Origin: Aplectana chamaeleonis
Lineage: Eukaryota > Nematoda > Chromadorea > Rhabditida > Cosmocercidae
DNA: 64,000 nucleotides
Reading direction: 5' to 3'
NCBI GenBank assembly: GCA_029168955.1
Contig: JAPDOI010001824.1
Coordinates: forward strand, 1 to 64,000
Shown here: positions 1-10,448 of the stretch, piece by piece
Layout of the letters: the number at the start of each line of letters is the position of its first letter
How positions within the stretch are numbered: the first letter of the stretch is position 1
Program-made: the position numbers and the translations under genes
The notes under the pieces: generated by a model
The model's database searches: none
The model's input: the letters and a program-made list of their open reading frames with translations, nothing else
What the model was told of the DNA's origin: nothing

Positions 1-735
1 CACGCCGCCGTGAGCGAGAGGGCTGGGCGTGGCGAAACTCCGACGCGGCGGCGCACTTCCCATGCCTCGCAGAGTGGCAGCGTTGCTCTCCGTCATTCTT
101 TCATTTTCATACATTACGTACAACCTCATTCATTCCAAGCCAAAATGTGAATTTTTTTCGATTTCTGAATTTTCGACATCACTTTTCTCGCTTGCTTTCA
201 TGTATCCATTGTTGTATTTCATTATCGAGAAAAAATTTGAAGGAACTGCTCAGACGCGGAAAGCATAAAATCTATGTGGTCCCCGTTAATGACGATTTCT
301 TGAAGTAATCTTGTGAGAATCGGCATTACCTCACAAAAAAGAAACTATGATGAAATCAATTACAGGAATTGGAATAGATTACATAAAAACCACGATAAAT
401 GAATGAAAAGTGCTCAAGCTGCTTACGGGATGGCGCTGACTCAAAATGAAGAGAATCAAATGAGAGTGAAAAAATAGAAAAGAAAAAACGGCATGGATGA
501 CCAATAAACAACGAAAAATCATTGAACGGGATCTACGGCGGCACTCCTCGCCGGCCGTAGAAATGGTCCAGATTATCCCCTCTCCGCCGCCCGCTGGCGG
601 CGTCGCTGCGGGAACCCCGCTGTCGCGCCGACGAAAACACTCTTGCGAGGGTACTCCGCGTCGCCGCCCTCGCCACGCTGCGTGGCGCTCCCTCACCCCT
701 CCATCTTCTTCTTTCTTCTTGCAGCCACATACAGA
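1..735. other. No recognisable gene; GC-rich stretch at about 530-690
   Basis: I see no supported gene here. Positions 530-690 are strongly GC-rich and give open frames on both strands, which is expected from composition and is not evidence of coding. Part of this block may be the 3' untranslated end of the minus-strand LINE that follows, because no 3' tail or target duplication marks where that LINE stops. A short plus-strand frame from the ATG at 61 to 268 has two hydrophobic segments, but I cannot support it as a gene. Confidence 0.4.
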
Positions 736-1573
736 GGGTTTTGTCATAGGCGTGAGGAACTGGGCGCGCGACCAGTAGTGGATTCGTCCATAGGTCCATT
801 GGTGTCAGCGTGGTAGGTCTTCCGGACAGTTGAATAAATGTGCGGTATCAGTGCGGGCCGACGATACCGCAGAAGTCCGGGCACACACATCAGATTTGCT
901 GCTGTCAATTCTTGCTGACATAAGACATTAGCATTGTAGAGTGACCACAGCGTAATGATGCGAGCGTGCATCTCGCCCTTTCTTCCTGAGTTGAGACTCT
1001 GAGGTGCAGATGGGGGCGGATATATCTCCTAGTATAGGATTTATGGCCACCTTACCACAAGATGACACCGTACGAACTTCTGGTGTGCTCCTTCGCGCAA
1101 AAGACGGAGTCGTTCTTGCTGTGAGTCGTGCCATCTTTGACTTTGTTTGTAGCATCGGCGAATGGCTTTCATACTTCTCCTCACGGGGTTTAGCACCTTC
1201 CATCGACGGGTGATTTAAGGTTGCTTTACATAACGTTAAATGCGGATATTGCTGGGCCTGGAGCTGACAGTGCTCCTTCACTGGTAATAGACGGGTCTCA
1301 GCATGCAGGTGCTCGATTGGGGAACTCCTTGCACATCCGGTGGCGATACGGAGAGCAGCATTTTGTACCTCTCCGTTGCATCTTTGTCCAGGAGGATTCT
1401 GAGACGAGATGCTGCCAAACCGGTGCGGCGTATCTCCAGGGCGGGCTGCAGAATTGCCTTTATACGTTGTGAGTATAGTCTCCTGCTGCTACCCCACGAA
1501 GTGCCGCCCAGGGCCCTGAGAAAGAACGTTGGAGCTTAGCTTTAACTGACTGTCTGCTTCCTGCTCGGTATTC

Positions 1574-2450
1574 TTATGAAAACTTGAGTGACGGATCGAG
1601 CACAAGACCGAGCAGCTTTGGGAAAGCGGAGCAGCAGGCAAACGGTCTATTCCATCCCACACACGACATCCGGATGTAGAGCGCTGTGCTCGGATGGGTC
1701 CGTCGTGAGAACGGGGACACTGACGACTTGGCTGCAGAGATACTTTCAGCATCTTGCGGTCGAGAAAGCTCTTCAGTGTGATCAGGTACTCTGTTGATCT
1801 TATTGGCGGCCACCTGTAAAGTCCCGATCTCGACACATGATTGTTATGTCACTTCAGCATACGCGACGACCTTTGATGTCCTGTGGAGGCTCAGGCATAT
1901 CTTCGAAGTACAGATTGAAGAGGGCTGGCGATAGAACTCCGCCCTGAGGGACTCCAGCCGCCATAGGAATACTGTTGGAGATATGGGTTCTGAAAACATG
2001 ACTTCTGCCTCCGCCGACCTTAATCAAAGGTCTGATATCCAGCGCTTCTGATAAGATGGGTATTGACGACTCCAGAATGTTGCTTGGACAGAACTCCAAG
2101 GTTCAATCTGCATCAAAATGCCTTGGTGAGATTCAACGCAACAGCTACAGTTCTCAATGGCTTGTTAAAGTTGAACCCATCGGATAGCATGTTAGCTGGT
2201 AATTTCTAGCAACGCCGTAGTTGTGGAATGTAAGCCTCCTGAACCCATGTTGAAACAACTGCTTCTCGTTGTGCTCCGCCAGATCCTTGACAATGAGCTT
2301 TTCAGCCACCTTTGGCGAAAGGTGACATCAAGCTAATGGGGCTGATATCCTCTTACTGGATGACTGAGGCTTTGCCAGGCTTCTGGGTAATGGGATGACG
2401 TTGGCTGTCTTCCAGTTTTGCGGAATAGTGCAAGAGCTAAACGAAGTGTT
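1574..2450 (-). pseudogene. LINE reverse-transcriptase remnant with lost YADD box
   Basis: From 2450 downward the minus strand encodes, in shifting frames, WKTANVIPLP, then EHNEKQLFQHGFR, VAVALNLTKAF (RT motif A region), and GVPQGGVLSPALFNLYFEDM (about 1930-1990, motif B). The catalytic box that should read YADD is VAYAEVT followed by a stop (about 1845-1870), so both active-site aspartates are gone. The strand then continues with SAAKSSVSPFSRRTHPS, typical of the segment after YADD. At least three stops or frameshifts are visible. Identity as LINE RT is firm; the exact limits are approximate. Confidence 0.75.
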
Positions 2451-2747
2451 AATCACTACTCAACGTTGAGCGGAAGGATCTCAGTCGGAAGTTTTTTCTT
2501 TCAGTACAGCAGGACAAATGCCAGTCCGGACCGACAGCTTTGGAGTTCCGTGCATGTCCTTGATAAACCCTTCCTACTTGCGCCACAGTGTACGCTTTCT
2601 GGCCGTGCCTTCATGAGCGGGAGGCGGCACAGCTCTTACTGTCACTCTATTTTGCGGACCTCGCCTTGTACTCGTGGACAAAGAAACTCTTTTTACCGAA
2701 AGAGTAGGCGTGCTTCCTTTCCTGACTTGGAAACGTTATTACCGAAC

Positions 2748-3710
2748 TCAATAGTGGAGATGGTGGCTGGCGAGCCTCTTTCCCGGATAGCTTTCCGGAA
2801 GCACCTTCCAAGTAGCTCCACCTGTCCGGTCTTGAAATTCAACTGTCTCTGTGAATTTTTCCCACTGTTCTTTCTTGTGCTGGTCGAGATCTTTTCTGAT
2901 CTCACCATCCAGCTGAGTGAGGACAGGGTCTAGGTGGTCAACTGCTCTTCTGGCATTTCTAGTCCTGATTTTCTGAAGGATTTCTCTGGTGACGTTTGGA
3001 TAGAACGTCTTAACTCCGGCAACAGGGATAGCCGCCTTCATGGCCCTGCGCATTGCATCAGATAAGTGATGCTCCTTCTGGTGCACATTGCCATTCCACG
3101 GGTAATCAGTCACTAGGCGTAGCGCAACCTCACTGAACAGGCACCAGTCTGCTTGGCCTAAATTGAGATAAGAAGGTTGACGAACACCAGAATAAGGAGC
3201 AAGAAAGTTTAAGACATCGATGTGCACAAAGACAGGAACATGATCACTAGACAATGTTGTTGAGGTAGACCATGAGCAAGCGTTGGAAAGGTTGGACGAG
3301 ATAAGAGTTATGTCTGGGCTAGAAGATCGGCCGTTGGCAGGGAGACGAGTGGGCTGATCATCGTTTAAGATGAGCAGGTCGCACTCCTCAGCCCATTCTT
3401 CGACTTCTTCTCCTCTAGCATCAGAACCAAGGGACGAGCAGAAGGTGTGGGCATTAAAGTCGCCCGCGAAAACAACTGATGATGAGAGGAATAATCGTTG
3501 AGTTGTTTGAGAAGAGGAATGGGATTGTAGGAGGAGGGGCATGAGGTGGTAGGGGAATATATATGTTGAAAAGAGAAAGGGGTGTTTTAAGAGGGAGATG
3601 GATTGGAAGGTACTCGAGAGTACCATCCGTGGGGTGTTTGGTATGAGGTGGGAGGAGAGAGGATAAAACAAAGGTTGAAACTCCTCCGCCAAGAGCTGAC
3701 CTTGGAGCAT
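2748..3710 (-). pseudogene. LINE ORF, second half of the endonuclease and linker
   Basis: This frame carries the rest of the AP-endonuclease: VVFAGDFNAH (catalytic Asp/Asn), LILNDDQPTRL, SSSPDITLISS and the terminal SSDHVPVFVHI (Asp-His pair). A charged linker rich in Lys and Arg follows toward the RT domain. The segment upstream of GDFN in this frame has odd composition because the true frame there is the neighbouring one. Together with 3454-4098 the endonuclease motifs are all present but split by a frameshift, so the domain looks recently enough lost to be recognisable and is not functional. Confidence 0.75.
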
Positions 3711-4098
3711 GGAAGGCAGTGTAGCCCGGGATATTAGGATGAGGATAGGTAGGGGATGGAGAGAGTTCGGTTTCTTGAACCATGATCACGTCTGGATGGT
3801 AAGTACGTGCGAAGAGAGAGAGCTCAGAAAGTTTGGCACGAAGGCCGTTGAGATTGATATGTACAATGGAAAGGGGGCGATTTGAGGAAGAGGAATCAGA
3901 GTTGGTAGGTGAAGAGCATAAAACACAGCGAAAAGCAGAGTTATGATGCTTCACAGAGCTGAGACCCGAACAGGAGAGATGCACCCACCTTTGGCATCCG
4001 AAGCACTGGACGCTGGTACGTCTCCTGGTAACATCCTTGCCGCACGTGGCGCATAGGTACTTCTGAGCGGGTCCAGGATTCCTCTCCACGCCGGCCCT
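3454..4098 (-). pseudogene. LINE ORF, N-terminal part: PHD-like finger and first half of the endonuclease
   Basis: The frame opens after a stop at 4099-4101 and reads VERNPGP, then a finger with the spacing C-x2-C, CFGCQRWVHLSC and FRCVLC, which fits a PHD-like zinc finger. The endonuclease begins about residue 70 with HINLNGLRAKLSEL (the Asn motif) and VIMVQETEL (the catalytic Glu motif). The frame then leaves the endonuclease near 3480-3500 and the domain continues in another frame (see 2748-3710), so one frameshift splits the domain. The protein would act at target-primed reverse transcription by nicking DNA. As it stands it is a pseudogene. Confidence 0.75.
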
Positions 4099-4125
4099 TT
4101 ACAGGAGAATCCAAAGGAGGGCTGC
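4069..4125 (-). other. 2A-like translational recoding peptide relic at the LINE N-terminus
   Basis: In one frame the minus strand reads AALLWILL, stop, RAGVERNPGP, directly before the Cys/His finger. A leucine-rich run followed by a G-[VI]-E-x-N-P-G-P end is the signature of 2A-like 'ribosome skipping' peptides, which are known at the N-terminus of several APE-type LINEs. Here a stop codon (4099-4101) interrupts the run and the usual Asp before Val is Gly. The C-terminal ExNPGP core is intact, so the resemblance is specific, but activity is not expected. Confidence 0.55.
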
Positions 4126-4330
4126 GGCCGGCCAGCACCTCTCCCATGACAAAAACCCTCTACGCGGAGGGGGTGACGTCGGTTTGCATAGAGGTGATCT
4201 TCTTTCCTCCACACTGCCACGGCGTGAACTTCTCGGCAGCCAGACATCTCGGCAGCCCTCCATCATTGCCCCGCCGCAGCGAGACTCGCGGTGGCTCAAC
4301 TCTGCATAGCCCTTTATATTTTCGTTCAGC

Positions 4331-5270
4331 GGTGTCCGCAGCAAAATCCGATGTCAGATTCGAAGACAGCTAGCCAAAATGGATCAGAGAACATTGGTCA
4401 CCTTTGAAATGGTGGGGATGGCACGGCGAGGTTCCCTGGTCAGCCAAGAAACAATATCACAAGTGTTTCGAACATTCAACTTTGAAAAAGTTGTGATCGC
4501 GCAAGACAAAGCCGTTATACTAAAAAAACTAAAAAAGGGATACATTCTAGCAGGAAAACCGTATTTGCATACCTCAAACGTAGATTTGGACATAGAACTG
4601 AAGTTCATCTCAAAACTTTTCAGGTCGGCTTGCAATGCTGTCTGATCCTAATAGAACACGCGTCACAAATGCAATTATTTGATAGGACGTCCAGTGTCAT
4701 ACTTCGATTAAAAACGATTTGCGCAGCCGTGCTGATTACCAGAGAAACGTGAACCTTTGCCGGTGACGCAGTCTGCGCGGGTGGAGCAAGCAATCATGGG
4801 ACCAGACACGTCAACATACAAACATCCGCTGGTTAGATACAATATGTGTTTCAAACATTCGTCTACGTTAGATTGAACATGAAATTGACAAATTTCATAC
4901 TGCCCCATACTCAGAAATGAGGCATGGTCTCCTTATCATATTGAGTCTAATGAATTGACCAGGTGGGACCATTGCGGCTGGCCGTCCGGCGTCGGTGACA
5001 CCCCGGCCAACAGGGTTTCGACGACGCACCTCTGCAGCCCCTATAAACTTCAGCCAATCTTTTCTTGTCTTCTGTGACATTTTGATCAAGCATAATATAT
5101 ACCATTCAAAACCTCAATCCTTCAATTATTAAAAACATTAACGGCATCTTTTGCGGAGATAACCACTTTCCATTTTTACAAGCTCAATTTAATGAATGAG
5201 CCCAGTAGACCACAACGCTGAAGTGTCGCGCGTCAAAACACGGGAATGCGGGACGGTGGTATTTAATACG
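4331..5270. other. Host repeat fragment, otherwise nothing recognised
   Basis: 4335-4440 shares two blocks with 33037-33185: GCAGCAAAATCCGA followed by a related AGATTC segment, and GCGAGGTTCCCT. It is therefore part of a dispersed repeat into which the LINE inserted. 5165-5225 weakly resembles the interior of the TTAA element at 60637-61096 (GAGCC-CAGTAGACCACA). I see no gene. Confidence 0.4.
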
Positions 5271-5274
5271 CATA

Positions 5275-5790
5275 AGTTGAAGTCAATAGAGGTGCTTGAG
5301 AGTGTGTAGCGGAATTTTACACGTAGGGTACTAATAAAGTCCAGTGGCTTTAAGTACGATACAATTCTAGGTTATTTAGGCAGAAATGCCAAGCTAGGGC
5401 TCATGACTCTAGCGCAGAGGGAGCTCGATTTGATAATGCTGTATAAGATTATCCATGGTGGTGCAGGTACTCCTGCAGGTCGTCTATTCAACCTGAGGGC
5501 GTCTACGACCTCAGGGGCGGTCCTGAAGAGCTGGCCTTCCTGGGGTCTAGGAGGAATGTGCGATTGCAGTTCTTCGTAAATAGAGCCAGTACCGAGTTTA
5601 ATAGGCTGTTTAGAATAAGCCTGGTCAGTGGATAGTTGTCTGCATTCTAGAGAGCCCTCGAAGTTTATCTGAGGTCTGGGAATGGTTCTTAGCTATGACT
5701 GACTGATTTCGCGTTGTTTCACTTCTTTTTTCTTTTTTCTAATGCTTTATGGACAGGGGTTCGCAGTGTAATAAATTAAATTGAATTGAA
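5275..5790 (+). pseudogene. LINE 3' fragment (CR1/Jockey-like RT C-terminus and 3' tail)
   Basis: From 5275 the plus strand reads LKSIEVLESV, stop, RNFTRRVLIKSSGF, then KLGLMTLAQRELDLIMLYK and IIHGGAGTPAGRLFNLRAST. This is the conserved C-terminal end of LINE polymerases (fingers of the form VQ-x-x-FT+R ... L-x-x-L-x-x-RR). A frameshift near 5515 moves the frame to RRNVRLQFFVNRASTEFNRL. A stop replaces the Gln in the first motif. The 3' end at about 5765-5790 is an A/T-rich run of short repeats related to ATTGA, a typical LINE tail. There is no start codon, so this is a 5'-truncated dead copy. Confidence 0.7.
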
Positions 5791-6600
5791 AAAACGTATC
5801 TTTAAGAAAACCACACCTGCCCAATGGGTAGTTCATTTTTTTAAAATAAATTTCGTTGAAAGAAAGGCTAGAGAAATTCACCCACTCCATAAGTTTAAAT
5901 CGAAGAAAAAAAAATCGACGTTTGAGAGAAAAAAAAACTTCCCACGTATTGCACCTGAAACATCGAAATAAACGAAGGGGGGGGGGAGTAGACTCTGTTT
6001 CCTTCCATGTGAACTCATGTTTTCACTTAGCACAGCGCGGAGCGGTGGCTTTTTCGTCGAAACCTCCTTATCACCAGCTATATTTCATCGGAGCCCACTG
6101 CTCCGCTGCTGGTGATAATCGGAATCGACAGGTCACTAGGAATTTACCAGAGTTTAAGTGATGCGAGACGTTTTGGAACGAGTTTCTTAAAAAGTTGAGG
6201 GTTTTATGAGGCCATTGCCCTTTATCTCATGGAATGGCCTGCGCAAAGACATGAAAAAATAAGGCACAGTTTTTCGCGTGTACAGTGCCTTTAACGCCAA
6301 ACAAAAAAAAGGATACAGACTTGCTTCGAATTTTTACATAGAAGGTGTAACTATAATCAGGCTTCCCATGTAATATCAGTGTTCATGCTTATATCTATAA
6401 CACCACCGCAGTAATACTACTACAGGTAGGGCGAAGAGAAAGCTACATCACTTGTCACACTCTCACGATATGGAACCAAAATATTAGATTGAAGCGAAAG
6501 TTTCCGGCCACTTGACTTTCAAACCTTTCAGCGTTGATTCTTCGGTTGAGTGCGATATACCTATCGGAAGCGCAAATTCTTTTCCAACTAATTCTGTCTT
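5791..6600. other. No gene recognised; small hairpin at 6088-6120
   Basis: The stretch is A/T-rich with a poly-G run at 5977. A short inverted repeat, TATCACCAGC and GCTGGTGATA, brackets 6088-6120. The block 6255-6295 ends in a CAGTGCCTTTAA-like string resembling the right end of the TTAA elements described elsewhere in the window. Nothing else can be supported. Confidence 0.35.
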
Positions 6601-6605
6601 TGACT

Positions 6606-7045
6606 CAGGATTGAGCAGGGTTGCTACTCGGTGCAACGGGAGTCGTAAAATGTTTGGAATTTTTTGAAGAAAAATGAAAATTTGGGGAAGGGCTCGTATT
6701 TTTTTTTTACAAAAAAATGCATTTTCTCCAAATTCAAAGGTTTTCTGTGTTCTGCATACAAATTTGGTGTCTATTTATCGAGGGGGATCGTAAAAATGTT
6801 CAAATTTTTCCGAAACTTTGGTCAAGAAGGGGGGGTGGTACCTCCACCGAGAATTGGCGTGACGGCCTGCTCAACCCTGTAAATGGACACCAAGTTTGTA
6901 TGCAGAACACAGAATAAACTCTGAAATCGGAGAAAGTTTCTTTTTTTGTAAAAATTTTAGGAACTCCCTCCCAAATTTCCATCTCTTTAAGAAATTCTTA
7001 ACATTTTACGACCCCCGTTGCGCCGCGTCGCAACACTGCTCAATC
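6606..7045. mobile_element. hAT-like MITE pair, plus copy joined to part of an inverted copy
   Basis: 6606-6881 starts CAGGATTGAGCAGGGTTG and ends GCCTGCTCAACCCTG. It is a direct relative of 10449-10685 (shared blocks GTCGTAAAATGTTT and TCTGTGTTCTGCATACAA). Immediately after it, 6882-7045 is the reverse complement of the second half of the same family, ending CACTGCTCAATCCTG. The CAGGG-type ends match the hAT-like elements that show 8-bp duplications elsewhere in this window, but no clean duplication is visible here. Confidence 0.6.
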
Positions 7046-7069
7046 CTGCGCGGTAAAGGGAATGGAACA

Positions 7070-7262
7070 GTGTCAGCATTTCTTAAGAACTGGCACGTCA
7101 TGAGACGTTGAGCTGTGAAACGAGCTGGCGTGAAGGGAAATACCTGAGCATCACCATTGAGCGGTGCCACTTTGCTGGCTGTTGTGATGCAAACACCAGA
7201 ACCAGCAGGGTGGTACCTTAATATGCTCAGGTCGTCCCCTGCCGCCCTCTTCACAATCTGTA
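7070..7262. repeat. Dispersed repeat carrying the empty site of the 8911-9970 element
   Basis: 7095-7195 is the reverse complement of about 8783-8870 (GTGAAACGAGCTGGCGTGAA against its complement at 8845-8864). The following part, TTAATATGCTCAGGTCGTCC at 7218-7237, is the uninterrupted form of the two flanks of the element at 8911-9970. This makes it a paralogous empty site. Confidence 0.65.
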
Positions 7263-7429
7263 GCTTCGTAACTACCACCCCATGCAACTGCGTTGGATCA
7301 GGAAGAAGTTTGGAAGAAGAAAGTTTCTTTATGCACAATTTTGAAACTTTCGGTTGCCAAAATTTTAATCCTTTTGCAACCTCGACTGATAAATCTTGTG
7401 AGCCACTATGAGGCTCAGGGACAGCAGCA

Positions 7430-7645
7430 TTTTTACAAAACCTGTAACGATCAAAACCCACGGGTCTGCCCCCGGTCCATGGCACCCTTGCTCCTTACGA
7501 GACCTACATGGATTATGAATCCATGGTCGCGTGAGCATGATATGAAGCCATGGTCGCATGGGCGCCACCAATACGTGTCGGTCCCGCCAAGAACAGGGGT
7601 ACTGTAGATCGCGGGCAGGCCCACAGATTTTGACACGGGTGAGCA
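7430..7645. repeat. Imperfect palindrome, MITE-like
   Basis: The two ends are inverted copies: CAAAACCCACGGGTCTGCCC near 7452 pairs with GGGCAGGCCCACAGATTTTG near 7613. The centre carries inverted CATGG...CCATGG blocks around 7510-7560. No target duplication was identified and no protein is encoded. Confidence 0.5.
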
Positions 7646-7982
7646 GTGTCCGCCTCCCGCTGAAAAATCCACTGATAATCGGCGTCGACTTGGAAGCAAA
7701 TCGGCTAGTGCTGCTAACTTTCACAGCAATCGGCTTCTTAAATTTTCAGGACTTGCCAGAATGCATGTTACGTAAAGACCCCCATATTCGCCGTCGCGCG
7801 GCGCGGCTAAAGCCTCATCACGACGCGACTAGCAGGTGGATGTGTACTGTGACAAGCGCGCTTCATCGCACCGCGGCGTCCCACCCGAGCCGCACGACGG
7901 CGACTAGAGGTGTCTTTACGTAACATCGCCAGAATGTACAATTTCTAAATGGATGGTGAGGGAAAGGAGAGAGGGGTCGTTA

Positions 7983-8473
7983 TACTCTGTCCCAAACGAG
8001 ATGGCAAGCGAAGAGTCCAAACAAGCAGCGCTCCCTCTGCGTCTCTGACGTTTTTGGATTACGGCAAGACGTCGCGCACGCAAATCACGTCAGCGACACA
8101 GCATCTGTCTTTCCGTAATCCAAAAACAGAATCCACTTCCTGAAACACCCTACCTGCCACCTAAATAAAAGTATCTACACCAAGAGTAAGTATTACGGGC
8201 ATTCTCCGCGAAAACAACGCAAAAAATGATGAAGTATGCGGGAAAAAGAAATGATAAGGTGAAAAACTGGGTGAATTCAGTTATGGATTACAGTGAAAAA
8301 ATGCTGTGTCGCAAACTTGGTTTGCGTACGCGACGTCTTACCGTAATCCGAAAAAGCCAGAGACGCAGAGAGGGAGTTCAAAGAAGGAGTCCTTGTTATA
8401 CTCTGTCCCAAACGAGATGGCAAGCGAAGAGTTCTTTAGACTCTTCGCTTGCCATCTCGTTTGGGACAGAGTA
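7983..8473. mobile_element. Stowaway-like MITE, 33-bp perfect terminal inverted repeats, TA duplication
   Basis: The left end begins TACTCTGTCCCAAACGAGAT and the right end is its exact complement. Each is preceded or followed by TA (7981-7982 and 8474-8475). The TIR is identical over 33 bp (37 bp counting the flanks). A third copy of the end sits inside, in plus orientation at 8395-8431, so the right side folds into a perfect 37-bp hairpin with a 9-nt loop (8432-8440). Sub-terminal arms also pair (8028-8122 with 8281-8378). TIR start and TA target fit the Tc1/mariner-derived Stowaway type; no transposase is present. Confidence 0.75.
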
Positions 8474-8910
8474 TAACCAGGTTCTGCACAAGGCGTGCGC
8501 CGGCGATTTTCTCACAGACCCCGACCCGTCAGGAACATGACCAGGTCAAATTATCTGCGATTTTCTTAAACCCCCCCCCACGGTAGTCGAAGAGTTGAAG
8601 AAGATGGTTGGTGAGAATTCTGAGATAGGGTCGACAATAACCATCAATGAAATGGAGAGTTGGTGGTGTAAAGTGACTAGAAGACAGACACGGCTCAGGC
8701 AACTAGGTAGCTCAATGAAATCAGATGTATCGACGAAGGCACGCTGACGACTTCGATTCTAACATGACTATGAACACGAATCGGCATCACAACAGCCAGC
8801 AGAGTGGCACCGCCCAGTGGTGATGCTCAGGTAATTCCCTTCACGCCAGCTCGTTTCATAGCTCAGCGTCTCAAGACGTATCAGTTTTTAATGGCACCGT
8901 AATATGCTCA

Positions 8911-9970
8911 CAAGGGAAATGTTTAGAGTGGTAAACGCATCTGCCAAAACATTGGTATCGTTAGTATCTCTAGTGGCTCAATAGTAAAACTGCGCAGTAT
9001 CCAGCCCCGAGCTGCAGGTTCCAAGATGTTACAAGCTTAAAAAGTCGCCTTTTGTAACCTTCAAAAAGGGCATTGATCTTTCGAAAATTCGGAAACGGAC
9101 CCGATAAATGTGTTCAGCGCCCAAAATAACCCCCCTGAGCCAAATTTGGGTGAAGGCGCACTCTCCATACTTTGTCCAGACTGACAGCGTTTTGGCTTGT
9201 ACGGATTTTCGGTTGGTTATACCGATTAGAGGGCTCTGGAAGCGTTTTAGAAAAATGTTAAAGATTTGACTTAAAATTCTCCCAGGGAGATTTTTTGGGG
9301 CGCTGATCACGAATCTGTGGTTTATTCATCGATTTTTCAAAGTTTTCGGCTAATTTCGTTCAATGCTTCCCAACCGGGGAAAATTTCGACGGAAAAACGC
9401 CACTTTCGAGATTTTCGGAGTGCTACGGTAGATATTGCTCAAATTGTTCCTCTGTAGGTTATTTGGAGTGCTGAACACGAATCTGGAGTCCGTTTATCGA
9501 TTTTTTGCAAACTACGGTAGATTACGGTGGATATACGGTAGTTTGGTAAAAACCTCAGATTTTTCACAAAAATTGCATACGGGGGTTATTCGGGGTGGAG
9601 AATACGAATTTAACGTCCGTTTGTCGATTTCCAAAATACTGAGGTGGGTTTTGACCGCTAATTGACATGCTACCCAGCGTAACCTACAGTAAACCTCAAA
9701 ATTTCGACAAATGGACTGCAGATTCGTGTTCAGCACCCTAGATTACCCCTACATACAACTTTTGAGCTAAATCCGAAAATTTTTTTAAACTTCAAAAAAA
9801 ATGCCTAATGGGCACTCTTGCCTTTCCGCAAGCCTCAAAAAATTCTCATAACTTTTTTGAACCTGCAGCTCGGGGCGGGATACTGCGCATTTTTACTATT
9901 GAGCCAGAATAGATACTAACGATACTGGTCGTTTTCGCAGATGCGTTTACCACTCTAAACACTTACCTTG
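8911..9970. mobile_element. 1.06-kb non-autonomous element, about 100-bp TIRs, 3-bp TCA duplication
   Basis: Left and right 100 bp are inverted copies (GTTTAGAGTGGTAAACGCAT at 8930-8949 and its complement near 9943-9962; also the CCCCGAGCTGCAGGTTC block). TCA flanks both sides (8908-8910, 9971-9973), and the same flanking sequence without the element occurs at 7218-7237, which fixes the ends. Inside, a roughly 45-bp motif containing ATTCGTGTTCAGC recurs five times in changing orientation (about 9085, 9300, 9465, 9590, 9715). No transposase frame. Fragments recur at 39.5 kb, 41.3 kb and 43.9-44.3 kb. A 3-bp duplication recalls PIF/Harbinger, though TCA is not the usual target. Confidence 0.75.
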
Positions 9971-10024
9971 TCAGATCGTCCCCTGCCGCCCTCTTCACAA
10001 TCTGACGTGGAGGCCACAACAACA

Positions 10025-10445
10025 TCGCATCGAGCAGTTTCTAGTGGGAAGGGTATATTAACGGGGGTTCCCCCAAAGATGACCAAAGTATAGGTGCACG
10101 TCCGATTTTACGAATATGGTATGGAGAGCAAGACCCCACGGAAACGGATGCAAAGAAAAATGAACTGTTTCTGAGCCCTGGGCGCGGAAACAGGGTTCAG
10201 CAGGCCGTTGCACAAATTCTTGGCGGAGGTATCCTCTGGCTCCGAGCCAAATTTTCTGTTCCCTCACGCCCTTTTGCGGAGCGAGGGTGGAAACAGCGAG
10301 AAAGTATGGGAAGAAGGAGACACAGCGTACGCACGCAGACGCACGCGATGAACGGAAATAAATCTCACTCGGAACAGAGGATACGACCTCCTGTTGACCA
10401 AAACTTTAGAGAATTTTGTACATTTTTACGACCCCCTCGACAAAT
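10025..10445. repeat. Dispersed repeat shared in inverted orientation with 58780-58930
   Basis: 10225-10380 (CTCTGGCTCCGAGCCAAATT, then GAGCGAGGGTGGAAACAGCG and ACGCACGCAGACGCACGCGA) is the reverse complement of 58780-58930. 10425-10448 is the left half of an inverted hAT-like MITE whose right half is missing. No gene is seen. Confidence 0.5.
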
Positions 10446-10448
10446 AGA

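Larger units (their letters stand above)
740..4330 (-). mobile_element. Decayed APE-type LINE (I/Jockey-like) with PHD-like finger, endonuclease and RT remnants
   Basis: Read on the minus strand the order is: a 2A-like peptide relic (4069-4125), a Cys/His finger, an AP-endonuclease (EN) domain, a long linker, reverse transcriptase (RT) with the GVPQGGVLSPALFN block, then a C-terminal tail with DTAHLFNCPEDLP (808-852). That is the usual layout of an APE-type non-LTR retrotransposon. The frame shifts several times and the RT active site is lost, so it is dead. The 5' limit near 4330 is set by a host repeat: 4335-4365 closely matches 33037-33070, where no LINE is present. The 3' limit is unclear. 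The clade is not resolved from motifs alone. Confidence 0.8.

Noticed and set aside
29..268. Open frame with two hydrophobic segments
   Set aside because: First ATG is at 61, upstream is GC-rich repeat-like sequence, and no domain or splice evidence exists.
379..799. Overlapping long frames on both strands
   Set aside because: Explained by GC-rich sequence with few stop codons.
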